NCBI GenBank assembly: GCA_945861915.1
Contig: CAMAWK010000065.1
Coordinates: 1 to 11,297 of the forward strand
Reading direction: 5' to 3'
From: Flavobacterium psychrophilum
GTDB lineage: Bacteria > Bacteroidota > Bacteroidia > Flavobacteriales > Flavobacteriaceae
DNA: 11,297 nucleotides
The notes beneath the pieces are model-generated. The model ran no database searches, was not told the DNA's origin, and was given only the letters and a program-made list of their open reading frames with translations. Positions 1 to 8,367 of the stretch are shown piece after piece. The translations under genes were made by a program, and so were the position numbers. How positions within the stretch are numbered: the stretch's first letter is position 1; each line of letters opens with the position of its first letter.

Positions 1-366
1 TTATTCCCACTCCAATGCTTTCTTTTTGATGATGTAGAAAAAACCTACCAACAACAAAAGCATAAAAACAATCATTTTCATCATTCCTTCGATTCCTAAA
101 TCTTTGAAATTAACAGCCCAAGGATATAGAAATATTACTTCAACATCAAATAATACAAAAAGAATGGCAACCAAAAAGTATTTTACAGAAAAAGGGATTC
201 GCGTATTTCCTAGCGATTCAATCCCGCATTCGAAGTTCGCATCTTTAATTTTTGAAGACCTTTTTGGGCCAAGATTTCCCGAAATTATAATCATTCCGGC
301 AACAAATCCAATAGCTAAAAGAGCTTGCATTAGTATTGGTAAATAATCTAATTGACTTGATTGCAT
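1..366 (-). CDS. nuoA: NADH-quinone oxidoreductase subunit A (NuoA)
   Basis: Small membrane subunit of respiratory complex I, homologous to mitochondrial ND3. It sits at the junction between the peripheral arm and the proton-pumping membrane arm. The 121-residue product has the family's normal length and three hydrophobic helices (about residues 9-29, 62-84 and 96-114). The loop after helix 1 contains NFECGIE, with the conserved Cys47. Helix 2 begins FSVKYFLVAILF and carries the acidic FDVE signature (Asp74, Glu76). The stop codon occupies the first three bases of the window, so the gene is complete. nuoA is normally the first nuo gene, so nuoB and the rest should lie beyond the left edge on the same strand. 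A promoter about 30 bp upstream supports this start and a short leader. Identification is secure. Confidence 0.97.
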   Translation of the reverse strand: MQSSQLDYLPILMQALLAIGFVAGMIIISGNLGPKRSSKIKDANFECGIESLGNTRIPFSVKYFLVAILFVLFDVEVIFLYPWAVNFKDLGIEGMMKMIVFMLLLLVGFFYIIKKKALEWE

Positions 367-398
367 ATAAAATAATTTGTTAGTCTAAAATTGTGGTA

Positions 399-430
399 CA
401 AATATAGGTTTCAAGGATTTAAATCACAAG
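399..430 (-). promoter_or_regulatory. Promoter of nuoA (Bacteroidota type)
   Basis: On the minus strand a perfect TAnnTTTG box (TATATTTG, 399-406) lies 20 bases from an upstream TTG (427-429, within CTTG). This matches the Bacteroidota primary-sigma arrangement of TTTG, a spacer of about 20, then TAnnTTTG. Transcription would start near 394, giving a leader of roughly 25-30 nt before the nuoA start at 366. This is the likely promoter of the whole nuo operon. Confidence 0.7.
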
Positions 431-524
431 TGTATTATAAAGTTTAGTTTCTGTAAAAATAGATAAAACATGTAATTTTTATTGATTATAAATAAGAGTT
501 TTTTATTTTTATTTATTAAACAAA

Positions 525-552
525 AAAGCGTCCCGAATTATCGGGACGCTTT
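525..552 (-). terminator. Intrinsic terminator downstream of csp
   Basis: A perfect 12-bp inverted repeat (525-536 and 541-552, arms AAAGCGTCCCGA and TCGGGACGCTTT) surrounds a 4-base loop. Read on the minus strand the GC-rich stem ends in six T residues and then a T/A-rich tail, the form of a Rho-independent terminator. It lies about 30 bp beyond the csp stop and separates csp from nuoA. On the plus strand it is followed only by TTT, so termination there would be weaker. Confidence 0.88.
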
Positions 553-583
553 AAACATTCGTAGGCAAAAAAAAAATTTATGC

Positions 584-778
584 TTAGATAACTGCTACTT
601 TCGCAGCAACTTTTCCTTTTCTTCCTTCTTCTTCTTCATAGCTAACTCTGTCACCTTCACGAAGTTCTTCCGCGTTGATTCCTGAAGCATGAACAAAAAT
701 GTCTTTTCCTGTTTCTTCGTCTGTAATGAATCCGTAACCTTTAGATTCATTAAAAAATTTAACTGTACCTGTACGCAT
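584..778 (-). CDS. csp: CspA-family cold-shock protein
   Basis: Single OB-fold cold-shock-domain protein of 64 residues that binds single-stranded RNA and DNA and acts as an RNA chaperone in the cytoplasm. It begins MRTGTVKFFNESKGYGFI, containing RNP1 (KGYGFI, residues 13-18). RNP2 is in DIFVHAS (26-32). The exposed aromatics Phe8, Phe9, Tyr15, Phe17 and Phe28 are those that stack on bases. The C-terminal half is highly charged (EEEEGRKGK). The gene stands alone, with a TAnnTTTG box about 30 bp upstream and its own terminator. I see no long structured 5' leader like that of E. coli cspA, so from sequence alone I cannot say it is cold-induced. Many Bacteroidota keep constitutive family members. 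Product is certain; the exact paralogue is not. Confidence 0.97.
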   Translation of the reverse strand: MRTGTVKFFNESKGYGFITDEETGKDIFVHASGINAEELREGDRVSYEEEEGRKGKVAAKVAVI

Positions 779-807
779 TGTAATAGTAATAATAATTTAT
801 AATGTGG

Positions 808-815
808 CAAATGTA
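808..815 (-). promoter_or_regulatory. -7 promoter box of csp
   Basis: TACATTTG on the minus strand matches TAnnTTTG exactly and lies 29 bp upstream of the csp start, implying a leader of about 25 nt. No clean TTTG is found at the expected -33 distance; the nearest candidate is TTTC at 832-835 with a short spacer. A 6-bp inverted repeat (TAATAC 826-831, GTATTA 840-845) spans that area. Confidence 0.5.
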
Positions 816-889
816 ATATTTAAACTAATACGAAAGATAGTATTATGTTTAATTTTATAAAAAATATTGATTTACAGTCTTTTCGGGGT

Positions 890-2641
890 TTAAATTGTAT
901 TTATTTTGATGTGCAATTCCGTTAATTGCGAATCATCAATTATGGATGGAGCATCAATCATAACATCGCGTCCTGAATTGTTTTTAGGGAATGCAATAAA
1001 ATCTCTAATAGTTTCTTGTCCGCCCAAAATTGCAACTAATCTGTCCAAACCAAAAGCGAGTCCGCCGTGAGGTGGGGCGCCAAATTGAAACGCATCCATT
1101 AAGAACCCAAATTGAGCTTTTGAATCCTCCTCTGTAAAACCTAAATATTTAAACATCAATTTTTGAGTAGCTTTATCGTGAATACGAATAGAACCACCAC
1201 CAATTTCGTTGCCGTTCAGCACCATATCATACGCATTGGCTCTTACTTTTCCTGGATTGGTTGCCAATAAATCCATGTCTTCTGGTTTTGGTGAAGTAAA
1301 TGGATGATGCATAGCGTGATATCGACCGCTTTCTTCGTCTAATTCTAATAACGGAAAATCAACAACCCATAACGGAGCAAATTCTGCTGGATTTCTTAAT
1401 CCTAATCTTGTTGCTAATTCCATTCTTAGTGCTGAAAGTTGCCCGCGAGTTTTTTCTTCTGGACCAGAAAGTACAAAAATCATATCTCCTGTTTTTGCAC
1501 CCGTAATTTCTGCCCATTTTGCTAAATCTTCTTGGTCGAAGAATTTATCTACGGATGATTTGTAAGTTCCGTCAGCTTCACATTTTACATAAACCATTCC
1601 TGATGCGCCAATTTGTGGACGTTTTATCCAGTCAATCAAAGCATCGATTTCTTTACGAGTGTATGCTGCACAATTTGGAGCTGCAATTCCAACAACTAAT
1701 TCCGCTGCATTGAAAACAGGAAAATCTTTGTGTTGTGTTACATCATTTAACTCACCAAATTCCATCCCAAAACGAATATCTGGTTTGTCATTGCCATAGG
1801 TTTTCATGGCATAATCGTAGGTAATTCTTGGGAATTTTTCTACTTCAATTCCTTTTATTTCTTTAAGTAAATGACGTGTCAATCCTTCGAAGACATTCAA
1901 GATATCTTCTTGTTCTACAAACGCCATTTCACAATCGATTTGTGTAAATTCTGGTTGGCGATCGGCTCTTAAATCTTCGTCTCGGAAACATTTCACGATT
2001 TGAAAATACTTGTCCATGCCACCGACCATCAATAATTGTTTAAAAGTTTGAGGCGATTGTGGCAAAGCATAAAACTGACCCGGATTCATGCGCGAAGGCA
2101 CCACAAAATCTCTAGCACCTTCAGGAGTTGACTTAATTAAATAAGGTGTTTCTACCTCACAAAAATCTAAATCCGATAAATATTTACGGACTTCCATCGC
2201 TACTTTATGACGAAATAACAAGCTGTTTTTTACTGGATTTCTTCGAATATCGAGATAACGGTATTTCATTCGAATGTCTTCGCCACCGTCTGTTTCGTCT
2301 TCTATTGTAAAAGGGGGAGTGAGTGAGGCATTTAAAATTAGTAGTTCACTAACTAAAATTTCAATTTCGCCAGTCGGGATGTTCGGGTTTTTGGCTTCGC
2401 GTTCGATAACGATACCTTTTACTTGAATTACAAATTCACGACCCAAAGTTTTAGCCAATTCAAAAACAGATTTTTCTGTACGACTTTCATCAAAAATTAA
2501 TTGAGTAATTCCATGACGGTCTCTTAAATCGACCCAATTCATGAAACCTTTATCACGTGATTTTTGAACCCAACCCGCCAGTGTAACTTCGGTAGTAATG
2601 TGTGAGGCGTTCAACTCACCACAAGAATGACTTCTATACAT
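890..2641 (-). CDS. aspS: Aspartyl-tRNA synthetase (AspRS, bacterial type)
   Basis: Charges tRNA-Asp with aspartate in the cytoplasm; a class II synthetase. The 583-residue product has the full bacterial layout: N-terminal anticodon-binding OB fold (about 1-105), catalytic core, and the bacteria-specific GAD-type insertion (about 285-425). Motif 2 ([18 protein letters not shown], 219-236) contributes the ATP-binding Arg. The core resumes with HHPFTSP (445-451) and [12 protein letters not shown] (478-489), and motif 3 is GLAFGLDR (527-534). The frame is open to an ATG at 2660-2662, giving seven extra residues, but I chose the ATG at 2639-2641. Family members start MYRSH, and a TAnnTTTG box at 2660-2667 overlaps the upstream ATG, so a transcript from it would exclude that codon. 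Whether it is discriminating or also charges tRNA-Asn cannot be told here. No truncation or missing catalytic residue is seen. Confidence 0.97.
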   Translation of the reverse strand: MYRSHSCGELNASHITTEVTLAGWVQKSRDKGFMNWVDLRDRHGITQLIFDESRTEKSVFELAKTLGREFVIQVKGIVIEREAKNPNIPTGEIEILVSELLILNASLTPPFTIEDETDGGEDIRMKYRYLDIRRNPVKNSLLFRHKVAMEVRKYLSDLDFCEVETPYLIKSTPEGARDFVVPSRMNPGQFYALPQSPQTFKQLLMVGGMDKYFQIVKCFRDEDLRADRQPEFTQIDCEMAFVEQEDILNVFEGLTRHLLKEIKGIEVEKFPRITYDYAMKTYGNDKPDIRFGMEFGELNDVTQHKDFPVFNAAELVVGIAAPNCAAYTRKEIDALIDWIKRPQIGASGMVYVKCEADGTYKSSVDKFFDQEDLAKWAEITGAKTGDMIFVLSGPEEKTRGQLSALRMELATRLGLRNPAEFAPLWVVDFPLLELDEESGRYHAMHHPFTSPKPEDMDLLATNPGKVRANAYDMVLNGNEIGGGSIRIHDKATQKLMFKYLGFTEEDSKAQFGFLMDAFQFGAPPHGGLAFGLDRLVAILGGQETIRDFIAFPKNNSGRDVMIDAPSIIDDSQLTELHIKINTI

Positions 2642-2659
2642 TTTAACTATTTTAGAACG

Positions 2660-2667
2660 CAAATTTA
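2660..2667 (-). promoter_or_regulatory. -7 promoter box of aspS
   Basis: TAAATTTG on the minus strand fits TAnnTTTG and lies 18 bp upstream of the chosen aspS ATG. It overlaps the alternative ATG at 2660-2662, so it helps decide the start. The predicted leader is only about 10-15 nt. No convincing TTTG is present at the -33 distance, so support is moderate. Confidence 0.45.
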
Positions 2668-2794
2668 GAACTAATTATGAAATTATGCAGTATGAAATTT
2701 GAAAGATTGCTATCTATTTGTTTACGAGCTAAAACCAATAAGTAATTTCAATTTTCAAACAAATTTCACATACATTCTATTTTGATTAACTTCA

Positions 2795-4348
2795 TTACAA
2801 GTCAAATTTTATGCCTTGTGCCAAAGGCAAACTTGTACCATAATTAATTGTGTTGGTTTGACGTCGCATATAAATTTTCCAAGCATCAGAACCCGATTCT
2901 CTTCCGCCACCCGTTTCTTTTTCACCGCCAAAAGCACCACCAATTTCGGCTCCCGATGTTCCAATATTCACATTGGCAATGCCACAATCTGAACCTGCAA
3001 CCGAGAGAAATTTTTCGGCTTCCCGCAAATTATTTGTCATGATAGCTGAGGAAAGACCTTGTGAAACTCCATTTTGAATTTCAATCGCATTTTCTAATTC
3101 TCCTGAATATTTTAGTAAATATAAAATAGGAGCAAAGGTTTCGTGTTGAACTATTTCGAATGAATTTTTGGCTTCGGCAATAGCCGGTTTTACATAGCAA
3201 CCGCTTTCGTAGCCATCGCCAAAAAGTACGCCACCTTCAACAAGTAATTTCCCGCCTTCTTCGACAACTTTTGTCAATGCATGTTCATACATAGCAACTG
3301 CTTGTTGGTCTATGAGTGGTCCCACATGATTATTTTCGTCTAATGGATTCCCTATTTTTAATTGTCCATAAGCTGAGATTAAGGCCTCTTTTACTTTTTC
3401 ATAAATGCTTTCGTGAATAATCAAACGCCTTGTCGAAGTACATCGCTGACCAGCTGTGCCTACTGCGCCAAAAACGGCTCCAATAACGGTCATTTTTATA
3501 TCGGCATCAGGAGTAACAATGATGGCGTTGTTTCCGCCTAGTTCTAATAACGATTTTCCTAGTCGACCTGCAACAGTTTGTGCCACTATTTTTCCCATTC
3601 GGGTAGAGCCTGTTGCTGAAATTAAAGGGATTCGTTTATCATTTGTCATCCATTCGCCCACTTTGTAATCGCCATTAATCAGACACGAAATGCCTTCAGG
3701 TAAGTTATTTTCTTTAAAAACGGATGCAATAATATTTTGACAAGCGATACCACAAAGAGGCGTTTTTTCGGAAGGTTTCCAAACACAAACATCGCCACAA
3801 ATCCAAGCTAATGCTGTATTCCAAGCCCAAACCGCAACGGGGAAATTAAATGCTGAAATGATTCCAACAATTCCCATTGGATGGTATTGTTCATACATTC
3901 GGTGTCGAGGGCGTTCGGAGTGCATAGTGAGTCCATGCAATTGACGAGAAAGACCCACTGCAAAATCACAAATATCTATCATTTCTTGTACTTCGCCATA
4001 ACCTTCTTGCAAAGATTTCCCCATTTCATAAGAAACCAATTTCCCCAAAGCTTCTTTGTTTTGGCGTAATTTATCGCCAAACTGTCTCACCAATTCTCCA
4101 CGTTGAGGTGCTGGTATTAATCGAAAAGTTTTAAATGCTTCTGTGGCAGTTTCGATTACTTTTTCATAATCAGCTGCGGAGGTTATTTTTACAGCTGCAA
4201 TTAAATTTCCATCAACTGGGGAATAACTTTCCAATATTTCACCTGAAGAAAACTGGTTTATTCCTGTTGAAGTTCCATCGTTATTGCTTTTTATTCCTAG
4301 CTGAGCTAGAGCTTCTTCTATTCCGAATTGATTTATTATTGATGCCAT
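2795..4348 (-). CDS. amaB: ALDH7-family aldehyde dehydrogenase, probable piperideine-6-carboxylate / aminoadipate-semialdehyde dehydrogenase
   Basis: NAD(P)-dependent cytoplasmic dehydrogenase. The ALDH7 (antiquitin) group oxidises 2-aminoadipate 6-semialdehyde, in equilibrium with piperideine-6-carboxylate, to 2-aminoadipate in lysine catabolism. The 517-residue length is normal. Visible landmarks are the Rossmann-fold motifs FNFPVAVW (Asn169) and WKPSEKT (Lys191), GSTRMGK (247-253), catalytic general base Glu269 in LELGGNNAIIV, nucleophile Cys303 in GTAGQRCTSTRRL, cofactor-contact HETFAPI (402-408), and the C-terminal GGEKETGGGRESGSDAW. ELGGNNA and GQRCTSTRR are characteristic of ALDH7 rather than other ALDH groups. 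It starts 38 bp after the EEP gene on the same strand, so cotranscription is possible, and 132 bp precede aspS. No lysine aminotransferase gene is adjacent, so the substrate rests on family membership. The A-rich stretch before the ATG is the only translation signal seen. Confidence 0.9.
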   Translation of the reverse strand: MASIINQFGIEEALAQLGIKSNNDGTSTGINQFSSGEILESYSPVDGNLIAAVKITSAADYEKVIETATEAFKTFRLIPAPQRGELVRQFGDKLRQNKEALGKLVSYEMGKSLQEGYGEVQEMIDICDFAVGLSRQLHGLTMHSERPRHRMYEQYHPMGIVGIISAFNFPVAVWAWNTALAWICGDVCVWKPSEKTPLCGIACQNIIASVFKENNLPEGISCLINGDYKVGEWMTNDKRIPLISATGSTRMGKIVAQTVAGRLGKSLLELGGNNAIIVTPDADIKMTVIGAVFGAVGTAGQRCTSTRRLIIHESIYEKVKEALISAYGQLKIGNPLDENNHVGPLIDQQAVAMYEHALTKVVEEGGKLLVEGGVLFGDGYESGCYVKPAIAEAKNSFEIVQHETFAPILYLLKYSGELENAIEIQNGVSQGLSSAIMTNNLREAEKFLSVAGSDCGIANVNIGTSGAEIGGAFGGEKETGGGRESGSDAWKIYMRRQTNTINYGTSLPLAQGIKFDL

Positions 4349-4386
4349 TTTTTTCTTTTTTAATACAGATTTTGCAACCTGAATTT

Positions 4387-5499
4387 TTATTTTATCTCTT
4401 TTATCAAATAAATATACACTGGGAAATGGTCACTAAAACCTATTTCATTAGCCGAATGACGAATAGGATATCCTTTGTATTGACCCGTTTTTTGAATTAG
4501 AAAAGATTTGTTGAAAATTCCCGCTTTCCAATATTGAAAGCGGCTGTAGTCTTTTTGTATTAAAGATTCAGAAACCATAATTTGGTCGAAAATATGTCCA
4601 GAATCTCTATAATACAATGTAGCATTTCCTTCTTTTTCCATTTGTTCAAAAGGATTGTAGATTCCAAATTGTCTAACGTCCGATTTTTTTGATTTAGCAC
4701 CAATGCCCATTTTTATACTTTGATTGCGGGTACCATCATTCAAATCGCCCATCAAAATTATTTTGGCTTTTGGATTCATTTTATAAATAGAATCCATAAT
4801 TTTTTTGTTTAGTTTTCCAGCTACTTCCCGAAACGGACTGCTTTTTCTCTCTCCTCCAGCCCTAGACGGCCAATGGTTTACAAGGATATTAATTTCTTCG
4901 CCTTCCAAAAAACCAGTAACTAAAAGAACATCTCTGGTGTAAACTCTTTTTAAATTGTCAGTTTCATTTTTATCAATGTCGTTTTCATCATCCGTCTCTT
5001 CAATTGATTTCTTTTTGTAATCAGCTTCTTTATTTCTGTAAATTAATAATGGAATGTTGATAAAACTAGTAGGCTTAAAATATTTTTTTTGGTACAATAA
5101 AGCCACATCAATTCCTCTTTTGTCTGGCGAATCGTAATGAATAACGCCATAATCGCTCGATACTAATTGAGGTTGTTTGACTAAATCTTCCAAAACACCA
5201 CGGTTTTCAATTTCGGAGCCGCCAATAAAGGTAGGTGCTTGTTTGTGTTGGTCATTGGTTCCGATTTGCACCAACACTCTAGAAAGATTTTTTAATTTTT
5301 GATTGTATTTTTTAGAAGTCCAACGTTCATTTCCTTTGGGAGTCCAATCATCGTCATTATTGGCATTGTTGATAGTGTCGAAGAGATTTTCAAAATTATA
5401 GAATGCAACTGTATGCATCATAAATTTTCCGCTTTGACCATGAAATTCGAGAATTCCCCATAAAAAAAACAAAATGATAAAGCTGTTTTTTGATTTCAT
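4387..5499 (-). CDS. Secreted endonuclease/exonuclease/phosphatase (EEP) family protein
   Basis: Metal-dependent phosphodiesterase or phosphatase of the DNase I-like EEP fold, predicted to be exported. It begins with a basic tip and hydrophobic stretch (MKSKNSFIILFFLWGI, 1-16), likely a signal peptide cleaved near residue 21. Active-site motifs appear in order: FYNFENLFDT (Asn35, Glu37), GGSEIENR (Glu96), YDSPDKRGIDVALLY (122-136), VNHWPSR (His209), GDLND (Asp252, Asn254) and FSDHFP (Asp357, His358). The metal-binding and His/Asp catalytic set therefore looks complete. Length is 370 residues. An acidic insert (about 167-182, nine Asp/Glu) lies between the conserved blocks. The gene diverges from the TonB receptor across 99 bp, and its stop is 38 bp before the aldehyde dehydrogenase. 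Substrate (DNA, RNA, phospholipid or sugar phosphate) is not determined; nuclease is the common annotation. Confidence 0.87.
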   Translation of the reverse strand: MKSKNSFIILFFLWGILEFHGQSGKFMMHTVAFYNFENLFDTINNANNDDDWTPKGNERWTSKKYNQKLKNLSRVLVQIGTNDQHKQAPTFIGGSEIENRGVLEDLVKQPQLVSSDYGVIHYDSPDKRGIDVALLYQKKYFKPTSFINIPLLIYRNKEADYKKKSIEETDDENDIDKNETDNLKRVYTRDVLLVTGFLEGEEINILVNHWPSRAGGERKSSPFREVAGKLNKKIMDSIYKMNPKAKIILMGDLNDGTRNQSIKMGIGAKSKKSDVRQFGIYNPFEQMEKEGNATLYYRDSGHIFDQIMVSESLIQKDYSRFQYWKAGIFNKSFLIQKTGQYKGYPIRHSANEIGFSDHFPVYIYLIKEIK

Positions 5500-5536
5500 G
5501 CTAAGCTTGATTTAAAGAATTAAAGCATAAAAATAA

Positions 5537-5563
5537 TCAATATAAATTTAATCCTTATATTGA
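5537..5563. promoter_or_regulatory. Perfect inverted repeat in the divergent promoter region
   Basis: TCAATATAA (5537-5545) and TTATATTGA (5555-5563) form a perfect 9-bp dyad with a 9-base spacer, in the middle of the 99-bp gap between the EEP gene and the TonB receptor gene. It could be an operator acting on both genes, or paired promoter half-elements, since each arm ends in ATTGA. No exact TAnnTTTG box was found in either direction here. The high A+T content makes chance dyads more likely, so confidence is limited. Confidence 0.35.
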
Positions 5564-5565
5564 CA

Positions 5566-5583
5566 TCTGTTTTGAATAACAGA
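5566..5583. repeat. Second short inverted repeat before the TonB receptor
   Basis: TCTGTT (5566-5571) and AACAGA (5578-5583) form a perfect 6-bp dyad with a 6-base loop, starting two bases after the 9-bp dyad and ending 15 bp before the receptor ATG. It may be a small hairpin in the receptor mRNA leader or half of a compound operator. At this length chance is a real alternative. Confidence 0.25.
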
Positions 5584-5598
5584 AATTAATTTATTTTT

Positions 5599-8361
5599 AT
5601 GAAAAAATGGATTCTGGCTCTCTATTTCTTATATCAAAATGTTTCAGTTTTCGCACAATCTGGAACAGGTGTTTTTGGTGTGATAGTAGATTCAAAAACT
5701 CAAAATCCTTTGCAAAGCGTGGTGGTTTCTATTCAAAACACGCTTTTTACCCAGTTAACCGATACAGATGGAAAATTCTCATTTGATTCAGTACCAACGG
5801 GAACCCATTTAATTCTCATTAAAAGCGATCAATACAAAAATCAATTACTCCAAATTGAAATTATTTCAAACACGATGACTGATTTAGGAATTGTTTTTCT
5901 GGAAAACGATATTACCCAAGAGAAAGAAGGCGTTTTACTCTCACTTTTTGAAACCGATTTAGGAGACGAATCGAATGGTTCTGAAAGTACTTCTAGTTTG
6001 TTACAATCTACTCGCGATATCTTTTTGCAGGCAGCAGCATTTAACTTTGGATCGGCTCGATTTAGTGTTAGAGGATTAGATTCTAAATATGCCAATGTCA
6101 TGATTCAGGGAATTTCTATGAATCGAGTTGCTGACGGAAGACCGCAATATAATAATTGGGGAGGCTTGAATGATGCTACTCGAAATCAAGAATTTACAAA
6201 CGGTTCCTCGCCTTCTGAATATGTTTTTGGAGGAATGGGTGGCACACAAGAAATTAATACTAGAGCTTCTATTTACAGACCTGGAACTCGCATTTCGTTC
6301 TTGAGTGCCAACACCAATTACAGTTTTAGGGTGATGGCAACTACAGCTTCTGGAATAGATAAAAATGGTTGGGCTTATGTGGTTTCGGCGGGAAATCGCT
6401 GGGCAGAAAACGGCTATTTTGAAGGAACAAATTATGCGGCTTATTCAACGTTTGCTAGTGTCGAAAAGAAAATTAACGACAATCACAGTCTAAATTTTAC
6501 TGCTATTTATGCCTCCAACAAAAGAGGAAAAAGTTCACCCATTACCGCCGAGCAATCTGAATTGGTAGGAACAAAATACAACTCCTATTGGGGTTTTCAG
6601 GAAGGTGAAAAGAGAAATTCACGAGTTAAAAGAGTCGAAGAACCCTTGTTTCTTTTAACTCATTATTGGAAAGTAAATCCAAACACTAATTGGAATACCA
6701 CAATTTCGTATCAAAATGGTCAAATTGGTAATAGCCGAATTGATTATACAAAAGCAGACAATCCTGACCCAACTTATTACAGAAAATTACCCAGTTATTA
6801 CGCCAATTTATTTTATGGTGGAGTTTATTTAGGAAATACTCCTCAAAACATAGCAAATGCAGAAGGGGCTCGAGAAAGTTTTTTGCTTAACAAACAACTC
6901 AATTGGAAAGAACTGTATCGAATTAATGAAGAAAGTAAAGCAAATGGAAGTCGGTTTGTGTTATATGAAGACAGGAATGACGCGAAAAGCATCAATTGCA
7001 ACACCAATTTATCTTCACAACTTTCGGATAACATCTTACTTACGGCTGGAGTTAATTATTTGAATTCAAAAACTAATAATTTCAAGAGTATGTTGGATCT
7101 TTTGGGCGGTAATTTCTTTTCCGACACTAACACTTTCGGAATTGGCGAACAGCAATATTCTGATTTAAATAATAAAGACAGAACAGTCGGAGTAGGGGAT
7201 TCATTCGGTTACAACTATCAAATAAATGTTTCAAAATTAGAGGCATTCACACAGTTTAAATTTGTCTATAAACAATTCGACTTTTATTTGGCTCAGACTT
7301 TTTCAACTACCAGTTTTTCAAGAGAAGGATTTTATAAAAACGGCTATTATTCTACTAATTCTTTTGGCAAAAGTGAGGAAGTGAATTTTGACACTTTCGG
7401 ATTCAAAGGGGGATTGACCTATAAAATATCGGGACGAAATTATTTTGATTGTAACTCTATTTATATGACCAAATCACCCACTTCAAGAGAAGTTTTTTCG
7501 AATGCAAGAGTCAATAATACAGTTACAGACGGCATTAGTAGTGAAACTATCAAAGGGATTGATTTGAGTTATATTCTTAAATTTCCAAGATTCAAAGCCA
7601 GATTCACAGGCTATTTTTCTGAAATTTTGAATGCTACTGATATTAATCTTTACTATGCCGATGCTGTTGATAGTAGTGCAAACGGTGTATTTGTTTCAGA
7701 AGCGATAACTGGAATAAACAAAAGAAATAAAGGTTTAGAATCGGGAATTGAATATCAATTGGCTTCGACTTTCAAAATTACTGCAGTGGCAGCTTATGGC
7801 GATTATAGAATTACCAATAATCCAAATCTTAGATTGTCTTATGATGTTTCTGCCTCTGTATCAGATGTTGAAAAGACTTACTTAGCTGGATTAAAACAAG
7901 CTGGAATACCACAACAAGCCTACTCTTTTGGAGTAGAATATAGAGATCCAAAATACTGGTGGATTGGTGCGAATGCTAATTTTATTTCAAATAATTTTTT
8001 GGATGTGTCTAATATTCGGAGAACAGATAATTTTTATACAAGTGAGGACAATTATAATATTCCAAAAAATGAAACGCTTATTGCAAGTTATTTGAAACAA
8101 GAAAAATTCAATTCTTTTTATTTATTCAATCTCTTGGGCGGCAAAACTTGGAAAGTAAACAATTATTATTTGGGACTTTTTGCCATTGTAAATAATGTGT
8201 TAGACCAAACCTATAAAACAGGCGGTTTCGAACAATCTCGAAATGCCACCTATCGACAAGTTTTTGAAGATAGTCAAAGTGGTGGAGCCAGTGCTTTTGC
8301 CCCCAAATATTTTTATGGATACGGAAGAACGTATATGGTAAATTTTTATGTTAGTTTTTAA
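5599..8361 (+). CDS. TonB-dependent outer-membrane receptor with CarboxypepD_reg-like N-domain
   Basis: Predicted outer-membrane active transporter importing a bound ligand to the periplasm with TonB/ExbBD energy. The 920 residues begin with a signal peptide (MKKWILALYF onward, probable cut after VFA at residue 19). A carboxypeptidase-regulatory-like beta-sandwich follows (about 24-100: GVFGVIVDSKTQNPLQSVVV, then TDTDGKFSFDSVPTGTH). Next come a plug domain (about 130-232, with FSVRGLDSKYANVMIQGI and a Gly-rich YVFGGMGGTQEINTR) and a long beta barrel rich in Tyr, Asn and aromatics. The chain ends in YMVNFYVSF, the terminal Phe recognised by the BAM machinery. I see no clear TonB box. A lipoprotein gene starts 6 bp after the stop, as in SusC/SusD-type receptor-lipoprotein pairs, and a secreted EEP enzyme is divergent. 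This suggests a nutrient-uptake locus; the ligand is unknown. Confidence 0.9.
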   Translation: MKKWILALYFLYQNVSVFAQSGTGVFGVIVDSKTQNPLQSVVVSIQNTLFTQLTDTDGKFSFDSVPTGTHLILIKSDQYKNQLLQIEIISNTMTDLGIVFLENDITQEKEGVLLSLFETDLGDESNGSESTSSLLQSTRDIFLQAAAFNFGSARFSVRGLDSKYANVMIQGISMNRVADGRPQYNNWGGLNDATRNQEFTNGSSPSEYVFGGMGGTQEINTRASIYRPGTRISFLSANTNYSFRVMATTASGIDKNGWAYVVSAGNRWAENGYFEGTNYAAYSTFASVEKKINDNHSLNFTAIYASNKRGKSSPITAEQSELVGTKYNSYWGFQEGEKRNSRVKRVEEPLFLLTHYWKVNPNTNWNTTISYQNGQIGNSRIDYTKADNPDPTYYRKLPSYYANLFYGGVYLGNTPQNIANAEGARESFLLNKQLNWKELYRINEESKANGSRFVLYEDRNDAKSINCNTNLSSQLSDNILLTAGVNYLNSKTNNFKSMLDLLGGNFFSDTNTFGIGEQQYSDLNNKDRTVGVGDSFGYNYQINVSKLEAFTQFKFVYKQFDFYLAQTFSTTSFSREGFYKNGYYSTNSFGKSEEVNFDTFGFKGGLTYKISGRNYFDCNSIYMTKSPTSREVFSNARVNNTVTDGISSETIKGIDLSYILKFPRFKARFTGYFSEILNATDINLYYADAVDSSANGVFVSEAITGINKRNKGLESGIEYQLASTFKITAVAAYGDYRITNNPNLRLSYDVSASVSDVEKTYLAGLKQAGIPQQAYSFGVEYRDPKYWWIGANANFISNNFLDVSNIRRTDNFYTSEDNYNIPKNETLIASYLKQEKFNSFYLFNLLGGKTWKVNNYYLGLFAIVNNVLDQTYKTGGFEQSRNATYRQVFEDSQSGGASAFAPKYFYGYGRTYMVNFYVSF

Positions 8362-8367
8362 ATTCGA

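Noticed and set aside
482..685. A 67-codon plus-strand open frame across the terminator and csp
   Set aside because: It runs through the csp terminator hairpin and antisense to csp; composition is Phe/Ser/Lys-rich and no promoter or family match is visible.
595..810. A 71-codon minus-strand frame overlapping csp
   Set aside because: It is an out-of-frame shadow of the cold-shock gene, and its start lies at the csp promoter box.
4135..4500. A 121-codon plus-strand open frame
   Set aside because: It is antisense to the start of the aldehyde dehydrogenase and the end of the EEP gene, is Leu/Phe-rich low-complexity, has no recognisable domain, and both opposite genes are clearly real.
5560..5588. 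E. coli-like promoter (TTGACA, 17 bases, AAATTA) before the TonB receptor
   Set aside because: Bacteroidota primary sigma uses TTTG/TAnnTTTG rather than the -35/-10 hexamers, and the -10 match is poor, so the TTGACA is probably coincidence.
5841..6101. An 86-codon minus-strand open frame inside the TonB receptor
   Set aside because: It is antisense to the conserved plug domain, with no domain of its own; a shadow of the receptor's codon usage.
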